Counted from the stretch's first letter, positions 26,201-34,082 are shown. The stretch: DNA of 64,000 nt from Erythrophleum ivorense (GCA_026724425.1 JAIUCV010000011.1:9259501-9323500), one strand, 5' to 3'. Made by a program: numbers and translations. Notes: generated by a model from the letters alone, not told the origin.

Positions 26201-28246
26201 AGCAGAATTTGTTTTTCAATGAGACTGAGTGCATTTAGACAAGTTTGGGGGAGGTGTTAGCATTTTGGAAGAATACTTGGAATGCAGAAAAGAGGGTAGA
26301 GTTTTGTACAATCATTTATCTCAAGTAATTTGTATTCTCTTATATCCCTTCTTTCAATTAGCTTTCATCTTGGCCACATTAGAAGCTTAAAAGTCTTAAT
26401 GATTTTGAAATTTTGTAAGGTCAAATATACAGTGGAGAGGAAAGAAAAGTTTTGGCATATGAAATATTGTTGTTGAGGTAGTGTTTTTATATATATATAT
26501 ATATATATATATTAAAGTGTGATTTTTGTTCTGGACAATGGTTGGAAAATGGTACCCTGATCAGCCACACACACACATGCTTTAAAAGTGTTAGAAAACT
26601 TTACAAAAGACTCTAACTTTAAAAAGCTAAATTAAAAGGAGGATTTTTCAGAAAATAAAAAACTACTCCTCTTCTGAGTATTGGGATTAAATAGTGTCCC
26701 CACCAACTTAAAATTGCATGTATTAATTAATATTCACCTTTCTTGTTCAATTATAGACAAGTTATCTAAGCCGGCAATAAACAGGTCCCAAAAAAAAAAT
26801 TGGAACTTGACCCAAGAATTGGCCAAATTGAAATTAATTAAAACATGTAAAAATTCAAGCTTTGATCCTCTTAGGTTTTTCAATTACACAAGACTTATAT
26901 AAAATCATTTAAACTCTTATTAAGTTTTTCAATAAAATTATAACATTTGAACTTTTTTCTTTATAACTCAACATCTAAAAAAATTTTCACATGTCATATA
27001 ATCAATGCTATTAAAATCTTAATAACAAAATACTTTAAAACTGCATCTAAAATTTTTCACTTCCCACGAGCTATGGGTTAATAAGTTTCCTTACCTTGAA
27101 GAGCCATGAGCTTTAAAGTCAAATGTTGGCTTCATAATGAGAGGTGATGGTAGATAGTTATCAATCCTGAAGTGCCCTTTTTGAGCACTAAATCTTTCGT
27201 ACATCTCCAAAATATGATCCCTTCGTCCTTGCAATGTTGCCCTATTTTGGGATAAAACTGAGATAAAACCCACAAAACCATGTAATTATATAAGCCTTTG
27301 AAAATTCAATCTAGCCAATGTTCTTCACAAAATGGTTGTGGTAATAAATTAATTTATTAGAAACATTAATTCAGAAACTTTACCTTGGCCAGACTCATCA
27401 AGTTTTTTGCTACGATACATCTGCAAATGACTCTTAACATGTGCAATGCTAAGTCCTCTCACATTCATCAACTGGAGAACTAACTTTGGTGTTGCTTCTG
27501 TACCCATTAATTAACAATGGAAAAGAAAAAGGTTAGAATCACTAGAAAATTCTTCCTTCTAGCCAGTTCATCAAAACGCCACTGCATGCTTGGGATTCCA
27601 ACTCCTTAGGAAATGGGCAGAGATTCAATTCAGAAACTACTTCGCCTAAAGAAGGCTACTTAACTAATCCCTGGCCAGGTATTAGGGGATTTCCCGGGAG
27701 AATTGACATTTGACCACTAAGTGAGATTACTACTCAAAGGAAGGATGCAAACCTTGCATATGGAGAATGCAAAGTAGGTTAGCTTCAACTAGCTCAACTC
27801 ATTGCTAAAAAAGAGATAATACTTTTCGTTTAGAGAATAATAAGAATAAAAAAGTTGTCAACTTGAAAAAACTTGTAATTTCACTTACTTTCCTGTCCAC
27901 CAAGCCTGTCAACAGCACGCACAAAAGCAAGATGGAGATCAGGAGTCCAACGAAGCCTTGGCATTTTGGATCTCACATATTGCCTAACGCCACTTGTTGT
28001 TCTCTCTTTCCCTTCTAAACTTGAGTTGTTGCTACTCACATTACCTTCTCCAGATGATGATGATGATCCACCATTAATGTTACTCGTCTCATCACCAACA
28101 AGACCATCAACAGCTTCTTCATTCAAGTCAAAGAACGAACCCTTCTGAAGACGAAGAGAAGAAGAAGAGGGTTTGGCTCTAATGTTGTTATTACTTCCTT
28201 CGCTCTTTTCTTCGTCGGAAATGTAAATTCTCTCAGTCTCAGACAT
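3881..28246 (-). CDS. GARP/G2-like MYB transcription factor, five coding exons across 24.4 kb
   Basis: Nuclear DNA-binding regulator of the GARP (G2-like) MYB family, probably a repressor. The exons are 28246-27889, 27497-27384, 27257-27095, 5466-5118 and 4108-3881. They sum to 1212 bp (403 residues plus stop), every junction is in phase, and every intron has GT and AG ends. Seen in the protein: an acidic, Ser-rich N-terminus with FDLNEE; a single MYB-like domain at about residues 95-151 starting PRLRWTPDLH; the GARP hallmark SHLQMYR at 142-148; conserved C-terminal blocks such as KWPPRE; and a terminal LSLSL (399-403), an LxLxL (EAR) repression motif. The start is Met of MSETERIY at 28246; an in-frame Met upstream (28318) lies beyond a likely splice acceptor at 28288, so I treat it as intronic. 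It resembles the family around Arabidopsis At1g14600/At2g38300; the exact orthologue is not assignable here. Intron 3 is swollen to 21.6 kb by transposons, yet no exon is damaged. Confidence 0.88.
4201..4287. repeat. (TA)n(GA)n compound microsatellite in the last MYB intron
   Basis: Uninterrupted AT repeat (4201-4229) running directly into an uninterrupted GA repeat (4229-4287), inside the last intron (4109-5117). It should be length-polymorphic. Confidence 0.97.
5118..5466 (-). CDS. MYB gene coding exon 4
   Basis: A 349-bp exon beginning FQPGTRSTSVVWSNDFGLYE and containing HLFDVTDAI and KWPPREIA, blocks I associate with the C-terminal half of this GARP subgroup. The acceptor is CTGCAG|ATTTCA and the donor is CCCCAG|GTAATAC. 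The open frame continues into the intron down to 4881, but that read-through contains a tandem intronic repeat and is not coding. Confidence 0.83.
5526..5830 (+). repeat. Copia LTR, left copy
   Basis: AT-rich 305-bp block matching 14566-14870 over its whole length, at roughly three-quarters identity by eye. It starts TGAAAATATTAATT. Similarity stops after GTATTGTGAATTTG, where the right copy continues into further LTR-like sequence, so the left copy may be shortened. Confidence 0.78.
5831..6846 (+). other. Copia interior, unrecognised
   Basis: Between the left Copia LTR and the RTE insertion. It is very AT-rich, with an open 150-codon + frame (6308-6760) that has no recognisable motif and a biased, AT-driven composition. 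On the minus strand at about 6280-6333 there is an exon-like piece (SDLIQDDYQPIS) ended by a donor-like CAG|GTAACT; I cannot assign it. Confidence 0.4.
6847..6861. repeat. Target-site duplication, left copy, of the RTE LINE
   Basis: TTGGACAAATATTTT, identical to 10060-10074 over all 15 bases. Confidence 0.9.
7138..7986 (+). pseudogene. RTE LINE endonuclease domain
   Basis: Apurinic-type endonuclease domain that nicks target DNA for target-primed reverse transcription. Visible motifs in order: ETWNIGTLTGK (catalytic Asn), LQETKW (catalytic Glu), VISAYAPQVG, LLGGDLNGHVG (catalytic Asp), FRKREEHLITY, QIDFFLIR and DCKVIPGE, all typical of RTE. The frame is interrupted at 7984 and again soon after, but the same frame (1) continues into the RT region. 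Coding is opposite to the host MYB gene. Confidence 0.9.
7987..9495 (+). pseudogene. RTE LINE reverse transcriptase domain
   Basis: Same frame as the endonuclease, with stops at about 7999, 8215, 8635 and 9280. Seen in order: a linker (RERKTRDVDQVKCIKDEEGK), EALKRMKSGRAVGPDNIPIE, NYRGIKLMSHTMKLWERIIE, NQFGFMPGRSTMEAIYLLRR, VFVDLEKAYDRVPR, GLHQGSTLSPYLF and the catalytic MLFADDIVLV. These match RTE-clade RT. Two stops have a clear origin: IEV* at 8635 is TGA where Trp is expected, and 8215 is TAG where Gln fits. After about 9430 the true frame shifts by one base. Confidence 0.92.
9496..10020 (+). pseudogene. RTE LINE C-terminal region, frameshifted
   Basis: Continuation of the RT ORF. From about 9432 the homologous reading (KYLGSIIQHNR, then GWMKWRSASGVICDRR and VPLKLKGKFYRT) moves to another frame and meets stops. 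The terminal piece returns to frame 1 at 9778-10020 with RLRWFGHIGRRP and IHVADPT, a classic RTE C-terminus that ends immediately before the 3' terminal hairpin-like sequence. Confidence 0.85.
10060..10074. repeat. Target-site duplication, right copy, of the RTE LINE
   Basis: TTGGACAAATATTTT, directly after the (TTG)n tail and identical to 6847-6861. Confidence 0.9.
10075..12880 (+). other. Copia interior without recognisable coding
   Basis: Resumes the Copia interior after the RTE insertion. By position it should hold gag, protease and integrase, but it is extremely AT-rich with stops in every frame and I could not recognise a motif. A (TA)n microsatellite sits at 11226-11254. Confidence 0.45.
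12881..14110 (+). pseudogene. Copia reverse transcriptase and RNase H relic
   Basis: Scattered, frameshifted remnants in the order expected for Ty1/copia pol. Seen: GYKWVFNT (12896-12919), DFSLVSIKGTLGKIIALI from about 13004 (counterpart of the FSPVS...ALVA block), YGLKQASRYYY with a stop then KYDG (about 13189-13236), the RNase H block KYVACCEA (about 13964-13987), and YDNDSTICFSQNYK (about 14068-14109, counterpart of the CDN..A..F..N block). Numerous stops mean no function. Family-level identification is secure; the lineage is not. Confidence 0.8.
14566..14870 (+). repeat. Copia LTR, right copy
   Basis: Direct-repeat partner of 5526-5830. Sequence beyond it (GTAATCCCTACTCCTCTATC, about 14869-14888) looks like the continuing R/U5 part of a Copia LTR, so the true right end may be nearer 14960. 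Confidence 0.75.
14871..15150. other. Junction between the Copia and Athila insertions
   Basis: About 280 bp with no coding signal. It probably contains the inner end of the right Copia LTR and some original intron. Whether the Athila LTR begins here or nearer 15150 could not be settled, because no second LTR copy was found for comparison. Confidence 0.4.
15150..16479 (+). repeat. 5' LTR of the Athila-type element
   Basis: The right end is fixed by the primer-binding site: the LTR ends in CA (at 16475 or 16479) a few bases before it. A promoter-like CTTTATATATC lies at 15531-15541, followed by a transcript-like leader with CTAGGGTTTGGAG. The left end is a guess: a TG at 15149-15150 (TGATAGCTAAACTTAACTG) is a candidate. 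U3 carries a cluster of GCCGTGGC-like palindromes (15296-15480). Confidence 0.6.
15531..15541 (+). promoter_or_regulatory. TATA-like box of the Athila LTR promoter
   Basis: CTTTATATATC about 950 bp before the PBS, the expected position for an LTR promoter of this class. The sequence just downstream (CTTCTGGGCAGCTTGG, then GTGCTAGGGTTTGGAG) has the look of the transcribed R region. Confidence 0.5.
16486..16503 (+). promoter_or_regulatory. Athila primer-binding site
   Basis: TGGTGCTGTTGCCGGGGA, two bases away from the TGGCGCCGTTGCCGGGGA form usual for Athila elements and thought to pair with tRNA-Asp. Both differences are C-to-T changes. It fixes the 5' LTR end just upstream and the + orientation. 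Confidence 0.85.
16673..17720 (+). pseudogene. Athila gag polyprotein region
   Basis: Capsid-type gag. Frame 2 from 16673 shows PDIQARNFEVKQVMLQML, NEDPNVHLSKFIEVCESFK, LRLFPMTLKDKAKAWLNSL and GQSIGTWEDLVVRFKARFIP, the standard plant gypsy retrotransposon-gag domain. A frameshift near 17270 moves the rest to frame 3 (FWNGLDEDAKRMLDNASNGG), with a TAG at 17448. A zinc knuckle of CCHC type (CDHCGEGHSSEQC) is at about 17593-17631. The fragment ends at a stop at 17718. Confidence 0.92.
17721..18376 (+). pseudogene. Athila gag-protease linker region
   Basis: Frame 2 region between gag and protease, with stops at 17897, 17981, 18053 and 18374. All four sit where Gln is expected (ET*KV, LAS*TNAM, *CKAITLRSGK, EALE*MPKY). 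It includes the conserved CKAITLRSGK block, an acidic stretch (18130-18230) and PLPFPRQFKKQ, all typical of Athila/Tat polyproteins. Confidence 0.85.
18377..18871 (+). pseudogene. Athila aspartic protease domain
   Basis: Starts directly after a TAG that replaces Gln in EALE-MPKYAKFMKD. The protease core reads FTIPCHIG, then ALYDLGANINLMPLSIF (the Athila form of the D[TS]GA active site), then LQLADRSLIYPQGIIEDVLV. The frame ends at TAA 18869 (YES*QSM), again a likely Gln codon. Confidence 0.9.
19305..20279 (+). pseudogene. Athila reverse transcriptase domain
   Basis: Gypsy-type RT over about 325 codons without an internal stop: KEILKWLDVGIIYPISDSSW, VSPVQCVPKKRGMTVV, WRVCMDYSKLNVVTRKDYFP, LPFINQMLDRLA, FFYFLDGYSRYNQIAIAP, FTCPYSTFAFRRMSFGLCNA and the catalytic VFMDDFLVFGD. 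The thumb/connection follows (SFLGHASFYLRFIKDLSKI). The stop at 20277 follows VLG where Gln is expected (LGQ.KDK). Confidence 0.95.
20280..20590 (+). pseudogene. Athila RNase H domain
   Basis: Follows RT: KVFHPIYYANKTLDEAQENY and TEKEMLAVVFACDKF in frame 3, then a one-base shift near 20400, then YIVESKVTVFPNHSALKYL and RLIRWVLLL in frame 1. Stops at 20515 (LL*EFDLEIVD) and 20560 (CEN*VVDHLS) replace Gln by family comparison. Confidence 0.88.
20591..21960 (+). pseudogene. Athila integrase region
   Basis: The N-terminal HHCC zinc motif is visible: HSSYYGGHFGGEKTAA then VLQCDRC. The catalytic core has VWGINFMGPFPNSFGNQY, VDYVSKWVEAVASL and APRAIISDGGSHF, then YYP*TNGQAQISNREIK. Two of the three D,D(35)E residues look changed: GIDFMGP has become GINFMGP, and NGQAE has become NGQAQ. 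Stops at 20998 and 21350 sit where Gln is expected, and one near 21692 sits where Arg is expected (K*LHDRK). The C-terminal part includes LKSRWSGPFTVVEVFP and ends at about 21960. Confidence 0.9.
22500..22860 (+). repeat. Spaced GGCCGYGGC-type palindrome array between pol and env-position ORF
   Basis: About ten occurrences of a degenerate near-palindrome around TTGGCCGTGGCTAA, separated by 15-40 bp of unrelated sequence. Examples: TTGGCCGTGACCAA, TTGGCTGCAGTGAA, TTGGCCGTGGCTAA, TTGGCTGCAATGAA, TTGGCCGTGACGAA and TTAGCGGCGGCCAA. The same type of cluster occurs in the 5' LTR (15296-15480). The role is unknown. Confidence 0.7.
22980..24101 (+). promoter_or_regulatory. Leader-exon-like segment and putative intron before the env-position ORF
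   Basis: From about 22980 the sequence becomes pyrimidine-rich and GC-richer, like a plant 5' leader, and reaches CTCCTTG|GTAAGTCTG at 23232/23233, a consensus splice donor. An AT-rich, T-rich, intron-like stretch of about 870 bp follows and ends with candidate acceptors (TTTTGGTAG near 24065, GCTTTACAAG at 24097) immediately before the ORF. Spliced env-position transcripts are known for some plant elements (for example BAGY-2), so this may be the intron of such a transcript. Inferred, not shown. Confidence 0.45.
24102..25127 (+). pseudogene. Athila env-position ORF (putative plant transposon protein family)
   Basis: One frame (3) runs from about 24102 to the TGA at 25125, interrupted by TAG at 24741, 24813 and 25041. 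It begins TAPKRSRPSASHQSKQ; the ATG expected before APKRSR reads ACG, and the next Met is at 24177. The core FPYTTDWAFCVIADQTYHLH and EFYTQAAIAISLKCRVRRVQ is what I recognise from the conserved protein following integrase in Athila elements. Its function is unknown; env-like is a positional label, and I see no clear signal peptide or fusion-type segment. The Pro-rich acidic tail ends GDEGPSGNQPGNH. Confidence 0.8.
25128..26253 (+). other. Athila 3' untranslated region with two polypurine tracts
   Basis: Non-coding. The phrase GAGGACACTGTCCATTTTAA precedes AAGTTTGGGGGTGAGAG (25479-25495), and a second tract AAGTTTGGGGGAG lies at 26241-26253 after an A-rich stretch (about 26180-26198). Either could prime plus-strand DNA. 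The base after the second tract begins TGTTAGC, which could be an LTR start, but nothing beyond it matches the 5' LTR. Confidence 0.6.
26254..27094. other. Element end and original MYB intron sequence
   Basis: No coding signal. A (TA)n microsatellite lies at 26488-26512. The sequence to its left may still be retrotransposon; the sequence to its right is AT-rich and leads without interruption to the exon 3 donor, so it is probably native intron. Confidence 0.45.
27095..27257 (-). CDS. MYB gene coding exon 3
   Basis: A 163-bp exon encoding VLSQNRATLQGRRDHILEMY then ERFSAQKGHFRIDNYLPSPL and further family-like sequence. The acceptor CTCAG|TTTTATCC was chosen over a nearer AG (ATAG|GGCAAC) because only the former keeps frame with exon 2. 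The donor is AG|GTAAGG at 27094. The next exon is 21.6 kb away. Confidence 0.85.
27384..27497 (-). CDS. MYB gene coding exon 2 (recognition helix, SHLQMYR)
   Basis: A 114-bp exon reading ATPKLVLQLMNVRGLSIAHV then KSHLQMYRSKKLDESGQ. It carries the DNA-recognition helix region and the SHLQMYR signature. The acceptor is TACAG|AAGCAAC and the donor is G|GTAAAG. It begins in phase 1 and ends in phase 1. Confidence 0.92.
27889..28246 (-). CDS. MYB gene coding exon 1
   Basis: Encodes residues 1-119 and the first base of codon 120. It holds the acidic, Ser-rich N-terminus, the FDLNEE motif and the first half of the GARP domain, ending in DRLGGQE. The donor is A|GTAAGTG (27888 downward). The next exon restores QEKATPKL, the usual family sequence across this junction. 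Confidence 0.9.
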
Positions 28247-29160
28247 GTCGATAATTAATGCATTCTTCTCATGATAATTCCTTCTTCCTGTTATGGATGG
28301 TAGAGTGAAGATCAACAAGACGGTAAAACCAAGTTTAAGCCAAGATTTTATATATGCGGGTAAAAATCAATGAATTTTAATTAATTAATTGTACTGATTT
28401 TGTACCATAAATTTATTATTCCTAGATCTTGGGAATTCCACACTCACCTATAACCTAGAAGAAATTTGAAAATGTGCAAATGTATAGAAGACTGCATCAC
28501 CTACAAGATACCTATCTATGTATGTGAAAATGATACATGAATTAAGAGTTGGACCTATAACGACGAATTCAGGCTAAGAACAACATTAAAAGGAAAAAAG
28601 CATGAACAAATTTTTGTTTCAGAATGATTTCTGAAGCTAGCAAGAACAAAAAGCAATAAATAAAAGAACATATATAGTGCTTTTTCAATTACTCGAAGAA
28701 GCATAGAGATAAGAAAGGGGGGTGGAAATTAAATTTTGAAACCTAATATATGCAACTGTTTCATTTAAAAAAAAAAGAAAAAGAAGTCGGTATTTGTGAT
28801 GATATATTTAGATTTTAAACCTGTGATCTATTGACCTAGTGATCTGAACAACATATTAGTATAGTAGGTAAGATTACTATATACATACACTAGGATTGTT
28901 GATCAAGTGCAAGAGAAAGGAAGAGAAAAAGAAATATTATGTGGTTGTGTGCATACCATTATTGAAGATGAAGCTTTTCCAAGAGAACTAATTGATTCAA
29001 CTGAAACCAGCTCTTTCGATTCCAAGATCTAAATATAATATTGACTGAATCCGTTTGTCTTCATTGATATCTACATGAAGCCAATCGGAAATCAATGCTG
29101 TTGATGAAAGAAAACCCTACATGCACAGATAGAGAGAGAGAGAAACAGAGATTTACTGTG
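28247..29160 (-). promoter_or_regulatory. 5' leader of the MYB gene with a probable leader intron
   Basis: Upstream of the MYB start, an acceptor-like CATAACAG|GAAGAAGG ends at 28288 and a donor-like AATG|GTATGC starts at 28956. This suggests a leader intron of about 670 bp joining a short UTR piece (28287-28247) to a UTR exon from 28957 to roughly 29160. That exon is CT-rich on the minus strand, with a GA/CT repeat at about 29131-29152, typical of plant leaders. The transcription start is not determined. Confidence 0.5.
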
Positions 29161-32100
29161 TGGTAGTAAGGATCCTTTCTGTATCGAAAAGTTCTGGGTG
29201 CATTATTATTAACAGGTGGGAGTAGCTAGCTTTTGATTGGAATAATGTGTGGAAAATTAATTAAGCTTCAAAATTAAAAATATCACTAGTCACCGCACAT
29301 CAAATATTCTCACACTTTAGAATATACGAATATAGTATAAATATATTAAGAAGTTTTCATGTAGATGTAGGGGACAACGGTCGAGCATACCACTTGGTTT
29401 TATTTATTTATTTACTTATTTTTGGTTTGATAGTACGAGTTGGCTAGAGTACTTGATCTTTCAGTAACAATATATGAGATCAAATACACATATATGACCA
29501 CTATCTTGGACTGTCGAAAATCATGTGACTTGATTAATCTTTCTCTCGCTTTCCAAATATATTTTTTTTTGACAGGTTGTCATGTCCATCTCTCTCTCTT
29601 TCTTTCATAGTTCCTCTTTCTTGCCTGCCTCTCCATGATAATCTCGATCCACTAGTCGACCTCTGTTACCGACAGCCCCCCCCCCCATTTGTTTTTGTTG
29701 CTATATATTAACTAATGAACCCTAAGTTTAGCTATATATGACACCATGCATTGATATATATATATATATATATATATATATCAATTTGGAGGCATAAATT
29801 GACCAATGACCAGGATACAGAATTACTTTTAGCTTTAGTCCACAAAAAAAGAGAAAAAAAAAAAACTCTCACAAAGTACCTTTTATTTTATTTTATTTTT
29901 TACATAACAGTGGGAGGGAATTCAAACTAAAACATCATATTCTTCTCTCTCTTAAATATTGAGATAAATGTTATGTGAGCTACCAGCTTGTTAGGTGAGC
30001 ACTACTTTAATTCATAGTTGCATCTGTCATTATAGGTGAGAATGATTTCACCCCTTCCTATTCTTCTATTGTTGATTCTTGTTTTGAGTATATGTTTGGC
30101 TTTTAATTAGCTACGTAGTACATAACATAAGCCATATTTGGTTTTCTTTGTCCTTTGAAATGAATGAAGTAGCCAACCTAGCAATATAATTAACTATAAT
30201 GATAATTTACTGGCAGAAAGCTTCTGAAATTTTATTCATGACGTACATACATTCATGCAGCATGGATTAAGTTGGCACTGAAAAAAGCCCCAGAGAAAAT
30301 CATTCATCTGTTCTTCCTTGGGCTGGTACAGATGATGCAAGCTTCTGCATTGATAATAAAATATTTAAAACCTATTCAAAATTTGTCGTCCACGAATAAT
30401 GAACCCTTTAATTTTTACTTTTCTTCCTTATTTTCAAGGGAAAAAGAAAAGAATTCGTATATATGTGCGTAAGTGTGTCTCTAAACTCGCGTAGCTAATA
30501 GGTTAGTGAATAGTGAACTCCAAATCCTCAAACATATAATAATCGCCTAATTAACCTCAAAAAATTCATATTAGTATGTTTTTTAACATGTAAAACATAG
30601 TAACATGGGTAATGACAGGGGTAAAGAAATGCCTGTGCTTCCGAGAAATAGTACTTCAACATAATAATTTATTTTTATTTGGAGTTGAAATAATTTGACC
30701 TTAAACTTTATCGCAAATCTGGTAAATCTTCTATCCTAATATATTGTTATTAGAAATAGGTTGACACTTGGCAATTAATGAATATAAAAAAGAAAGAAGA
30801 ACACAGGAGCTAGAGATGGTGATAGAAATTGAGTTCATTGTTCATTTGTTTGACTTTATTACTGGTAGCCAGTAGCCACCTTGAACTTTTTTATTATGCT
30901 TGGAAGAATATTATTCACAATCCCATTCTGATACTTTTTCGTCTCTAATTATTAGCATCAGTAATAAAATAGTAGACAGAAAGAAGACTTTAATGGTAAG
31001 GAAGGTAGGTAAGAACATGGACGTAAATAAAAGAAATTTTATTCTCCTATTTAAGTTTCATGAGAAATTTCAATCACATCACATGGCGTAAATAGCCATT
31101 GCCTTCCACTTTGAATGAACTGAAATATGAACTTTTAAGCCCTGATAATTTGGCATCATTATGAAAAATGAGAGGGAAATAAAAAATTGTATATAATATC
31201 TATTATGACCTTATGATTGTTATTTAATAATATTTATTTTTTTAAAATAAAAGTATGAGAGTTATTTTTTATCTAAAAATTAATTATTTTTATTTTTATT
31301 TTCATTTCAACTTTTTATATACCAAACAATCCATACTATCAATAGAGCTTGATCCTTTGCCTATTAAATAAAACCTTAAAAGAGAGAAAGAGAAAGAGAA
31401 AAAGAACTGCATTTGGAATCAACGAAGTATAAGCAAACATTCTTGGTTATGTATTATATATTGCATGAAAAAATCTAAATAGGTTCGGTTTACTAAAATA
31501 CACAAACTAAAGTAATTATGACCATAGATATGTAAATATATTTAGCATACTTTAGTAGGTTTCATTTTAATATATTTACATATTTATTCTTAATTAACTT
31601 AATCTATTTAAAAATCTATCATAACATAATGAAATTTGTGGCCCACTGTTTGCAAACCCATAAAAAAAATAATAGAAGAACAAGGTTAAAATGGTGAAAA
31701 GATGGAAGTCAAAAGAAGAAAAAAACGATATATGTGGTAAAATAAGACAATTGTAATTGTCTCTTATTTGATATTCCCTCAAACTGTCTCATTTGTGGAT
31801 CGTTTTCCTTATTGTACAAGGATTTACTTTCTCTGGCCTATATGTTAGAGAGAATTTGAACCATTCATGTTATGACATCATGAGATTATATAATTAATGT
31901 ATTTTGTTAATTCAATCTTGGCGGGTTCATGATCGGGTCCCCGTGAGAGGAATCATTTTCAAGGATTAGGTTCGGCTAGAAGACATCCAAATTTGACTAC
32001 GGATTTGTGTGAGCGCTTTTTTTATGTGAGGGAGAGAGAGAGAAACTAAATGAAGACAAATATTCGGAGGATTAAAGAAAGAGATTAGCGTGGAACTGGG

Positions 32101-32333
32101 GAGAAGAAATGTATGTATATATAAGTTGAGAAAAATAATTAGAGAATTCTCTATGAAAGTTCCATGTAAAACGTTCATGTTTGTCATCTTTTGTGCATGT
32201 GGGGGTTGACATGTTCTATATTTTAAGAACACTTGCAGAGAAGCAAGAATCTTGGCTAAGGATTAGACCTTTAAATATTATATAATGAAATGAAATATAT
32301 ATCTCTTGCAGGTTGCCAAGGGTCCACAATTCA

Positions 32334-32368
<35 letters not shown>

Positions 32369-34082
32369 TAGTTATTAAATGGGTTCTTTAAACATACTAC
32401 TATCATCAATATATTCGTTAAAATTTATTATCATAAATTCAGTCGTAATTGAATTAGGGTTGGGACTAAATTAATAATTTTTTTAAAACATTAAGAATAA
32501 ATTGATAACAATAAATTTCTTAAAACTAAATGATATGGAATATCTTTCAAAGATCACTATAGTATATAATTTATTATTGCAGATTCAATTTGCCAGGTTA
32601 ATCAGCCACCAGATGTACAGAGTTAGATTATTAGATTTACATGAACTATATAGCGTGGCCATTTTCTTCTTTCACGCACTGCATGTATCTTTTTCTTTTT
32701 TTCTCTGGTATGGTAACTAACAGCTAATAGGTCATTTGGCTTTAAGCGCTAAAAGGAGTTAGGGCTTGTTTTATTGGGCAGACAAAACGGAGGTAGGAAT
32801 TTCTTAAGAGAAATTGTCACACCAGTTTATCAAAAACACTTATGAAGAGGGACAGTTATAAATTTTAAATGAGATTAGTTTCATGTTTGAAGAACGTAGG
32901 AATACTCGATCGTAGAAGACAAAAAGTGTGTTTATTTCACTATTAATTTGAAATACAAGAAAAAATTTTAAGTATTACATTGAATAAGTATATTATATTA
33001 TGAAACCAGAATAACAAATAACAATTACAATGGGAAATTAGGTGAAAAAAAAAATTACAATGAGAAGCCATGCAGTAGAATTGAAAATACCAATTCAAAC
33101 TCTGAAAAAGGATGAATCACTCAATAAATTACAAGAAAATCTCAGGATTTTAAACTTGGGTCAAGAGAAGCTCGTCAACCTTAATTAAAGGCAAAACTAT
33201 ACATGACCTTCAAAGAACCCAATTTTCTACCCTTTTATTATACATAATTCTACTATATATTCTTTTTGGCCAAAATAATTCTACTATTCAACTATTAGGC
33301 ATAATTCAAGAATTATCATTATCCAAGCCAACCTTTAGTGCAAAGAATATATGCGGTCAAATATTCCTCTCACATCACCATCAATTAATCAAACGCAAAA
33401 AATACAAAAAATAAAAAAGATAGACGCAATCAAAGAAGCAAGCCAGAATGATTAATTAAAAATTGGCCATATCGACTGTTAGAGACCATAGACCTATATA
33501 CACATGATTGGATAGAGTTAAAAGAGTGGGTTTGTTTGAGAGTTAAGAGGGAATTGAAGAACGGAAACGGAAGGTTAATCTTTTTTTTTTTTGGTTATGT
33601 AAAATAATTAAGGAAATCGAAGGGAATAAAAGGTAAAATAGTTAGTTATAATACAATGTTATTATTTTACTCTTCATATTATTACTCTGTTCCAATCATG
33701 TGGACAAGTATATGAGCCAAATGGTTGTAAGTGTAGGTAGGATAATTTTATATTACTAAAAAAAAGTGAGTAGTGTGTTTTAGAATTTTGATAATTTTAC
33801 ATATGTAAGTGCGTGTTATGTAAAGGAATTTTACACGTGTGTGCGCGAGCTTATGTTATCAAGCAAGTGGGCACCTTACTTCTAGAGATACAGCTCATTG
33901 CTCAAATTCTTGTAATCAAAATAAATAGCTTAGATAGATTTTAATTGTATATGTAATTGACTTTAAATTGTTTTTTATTGCAATTGAATATAATTGCAAT
34001 TTCAATGGTAATTGGTTGTAGATATATACATCTATAGGTCTATATATCTATTAGTAAAAACAAGGGAAAATTTTAGAAGAAA
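29161..34082. other. Intergenic region upstream of the MYB gene
   Basis: AT-rich with no convincing coding region; open frames are below 90 codons and lack motifs. (TA)n microsatellites occur at 29754-29781 and 32336-32365, and a C homopolymer near 29676-29688. The part nearest 29160 should contain the MYB promoter, but I could not assign specific elements. No TE coding relic was recognised. Confidence 0.5.

Larger units (their letters stand above)
15150..26490 (+). mobile_element. Athila-lineage Ty3/gypsy retrotransposon, 3' LTR not found
   Basis: Large plant retrotransposon with a 5' LTR (to about 16479), PBS, gag, protease, RT, RNase H, integrase, a long spacer and an env-position ORF. 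Athila features seen: an Asp-tRNA-like PBS TGGTGCTGTTGCCGGGGA; protease ALYDLGANINLMP; an ORF of the putative plant transposon protein type after pol; and polypurine tracts AAGTTTGGGGG at 25479 and 26241. Stops and frameshifts interrupt all genes. I found no sequence after 26254 matching the 5' LTR, so the 3' end seems lost near the (TA)n at 26488-26512. Confidence 0.85.
5467..27094 (-). other. Transposon-filled intron 3 of the MYB gene (21.6 kb)
   Basis: Intron between MYB exons 3 and 4. The donor (GTAAGG, 27094 downward) and the acceptor (TTTTTTGTCTGCAG, ending at 5467) are intact and phase-compatible (phase 2). Read along the + strand it holds Copia LTR A, Copia remnant, nested RTE LINE, Copia RT/RNase H remnant, Copia LTR B, and an Athila-type element. 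All coding TE sequence is on the + strand, opposite to the host gene. Only about 60 bp separate the splice acceptor from the Copia insertion at 5526, so the branch-point region just survives. The stretch 26513-27094 has no TE motif and is probably original intron. Confidence 0.82.

Noticed and set aside
27258..27273. Start of MYB exon 3 at an upstream Met (MGFISVLSQ)
   Set aside because: Those codons precede the CAG acceptor. Starting the exon at 27257 keeps the frame with exon 2, and the upstream codons are intronic.
28247..28318. Upstream in-frame Met (MLIFTLPS) as the MYB start
   Set aside because: A splice acceptor (CATAACAG at 28288) lies between it and the exon body, and MSETERIY at 28246 is the first Met after that acceptor.
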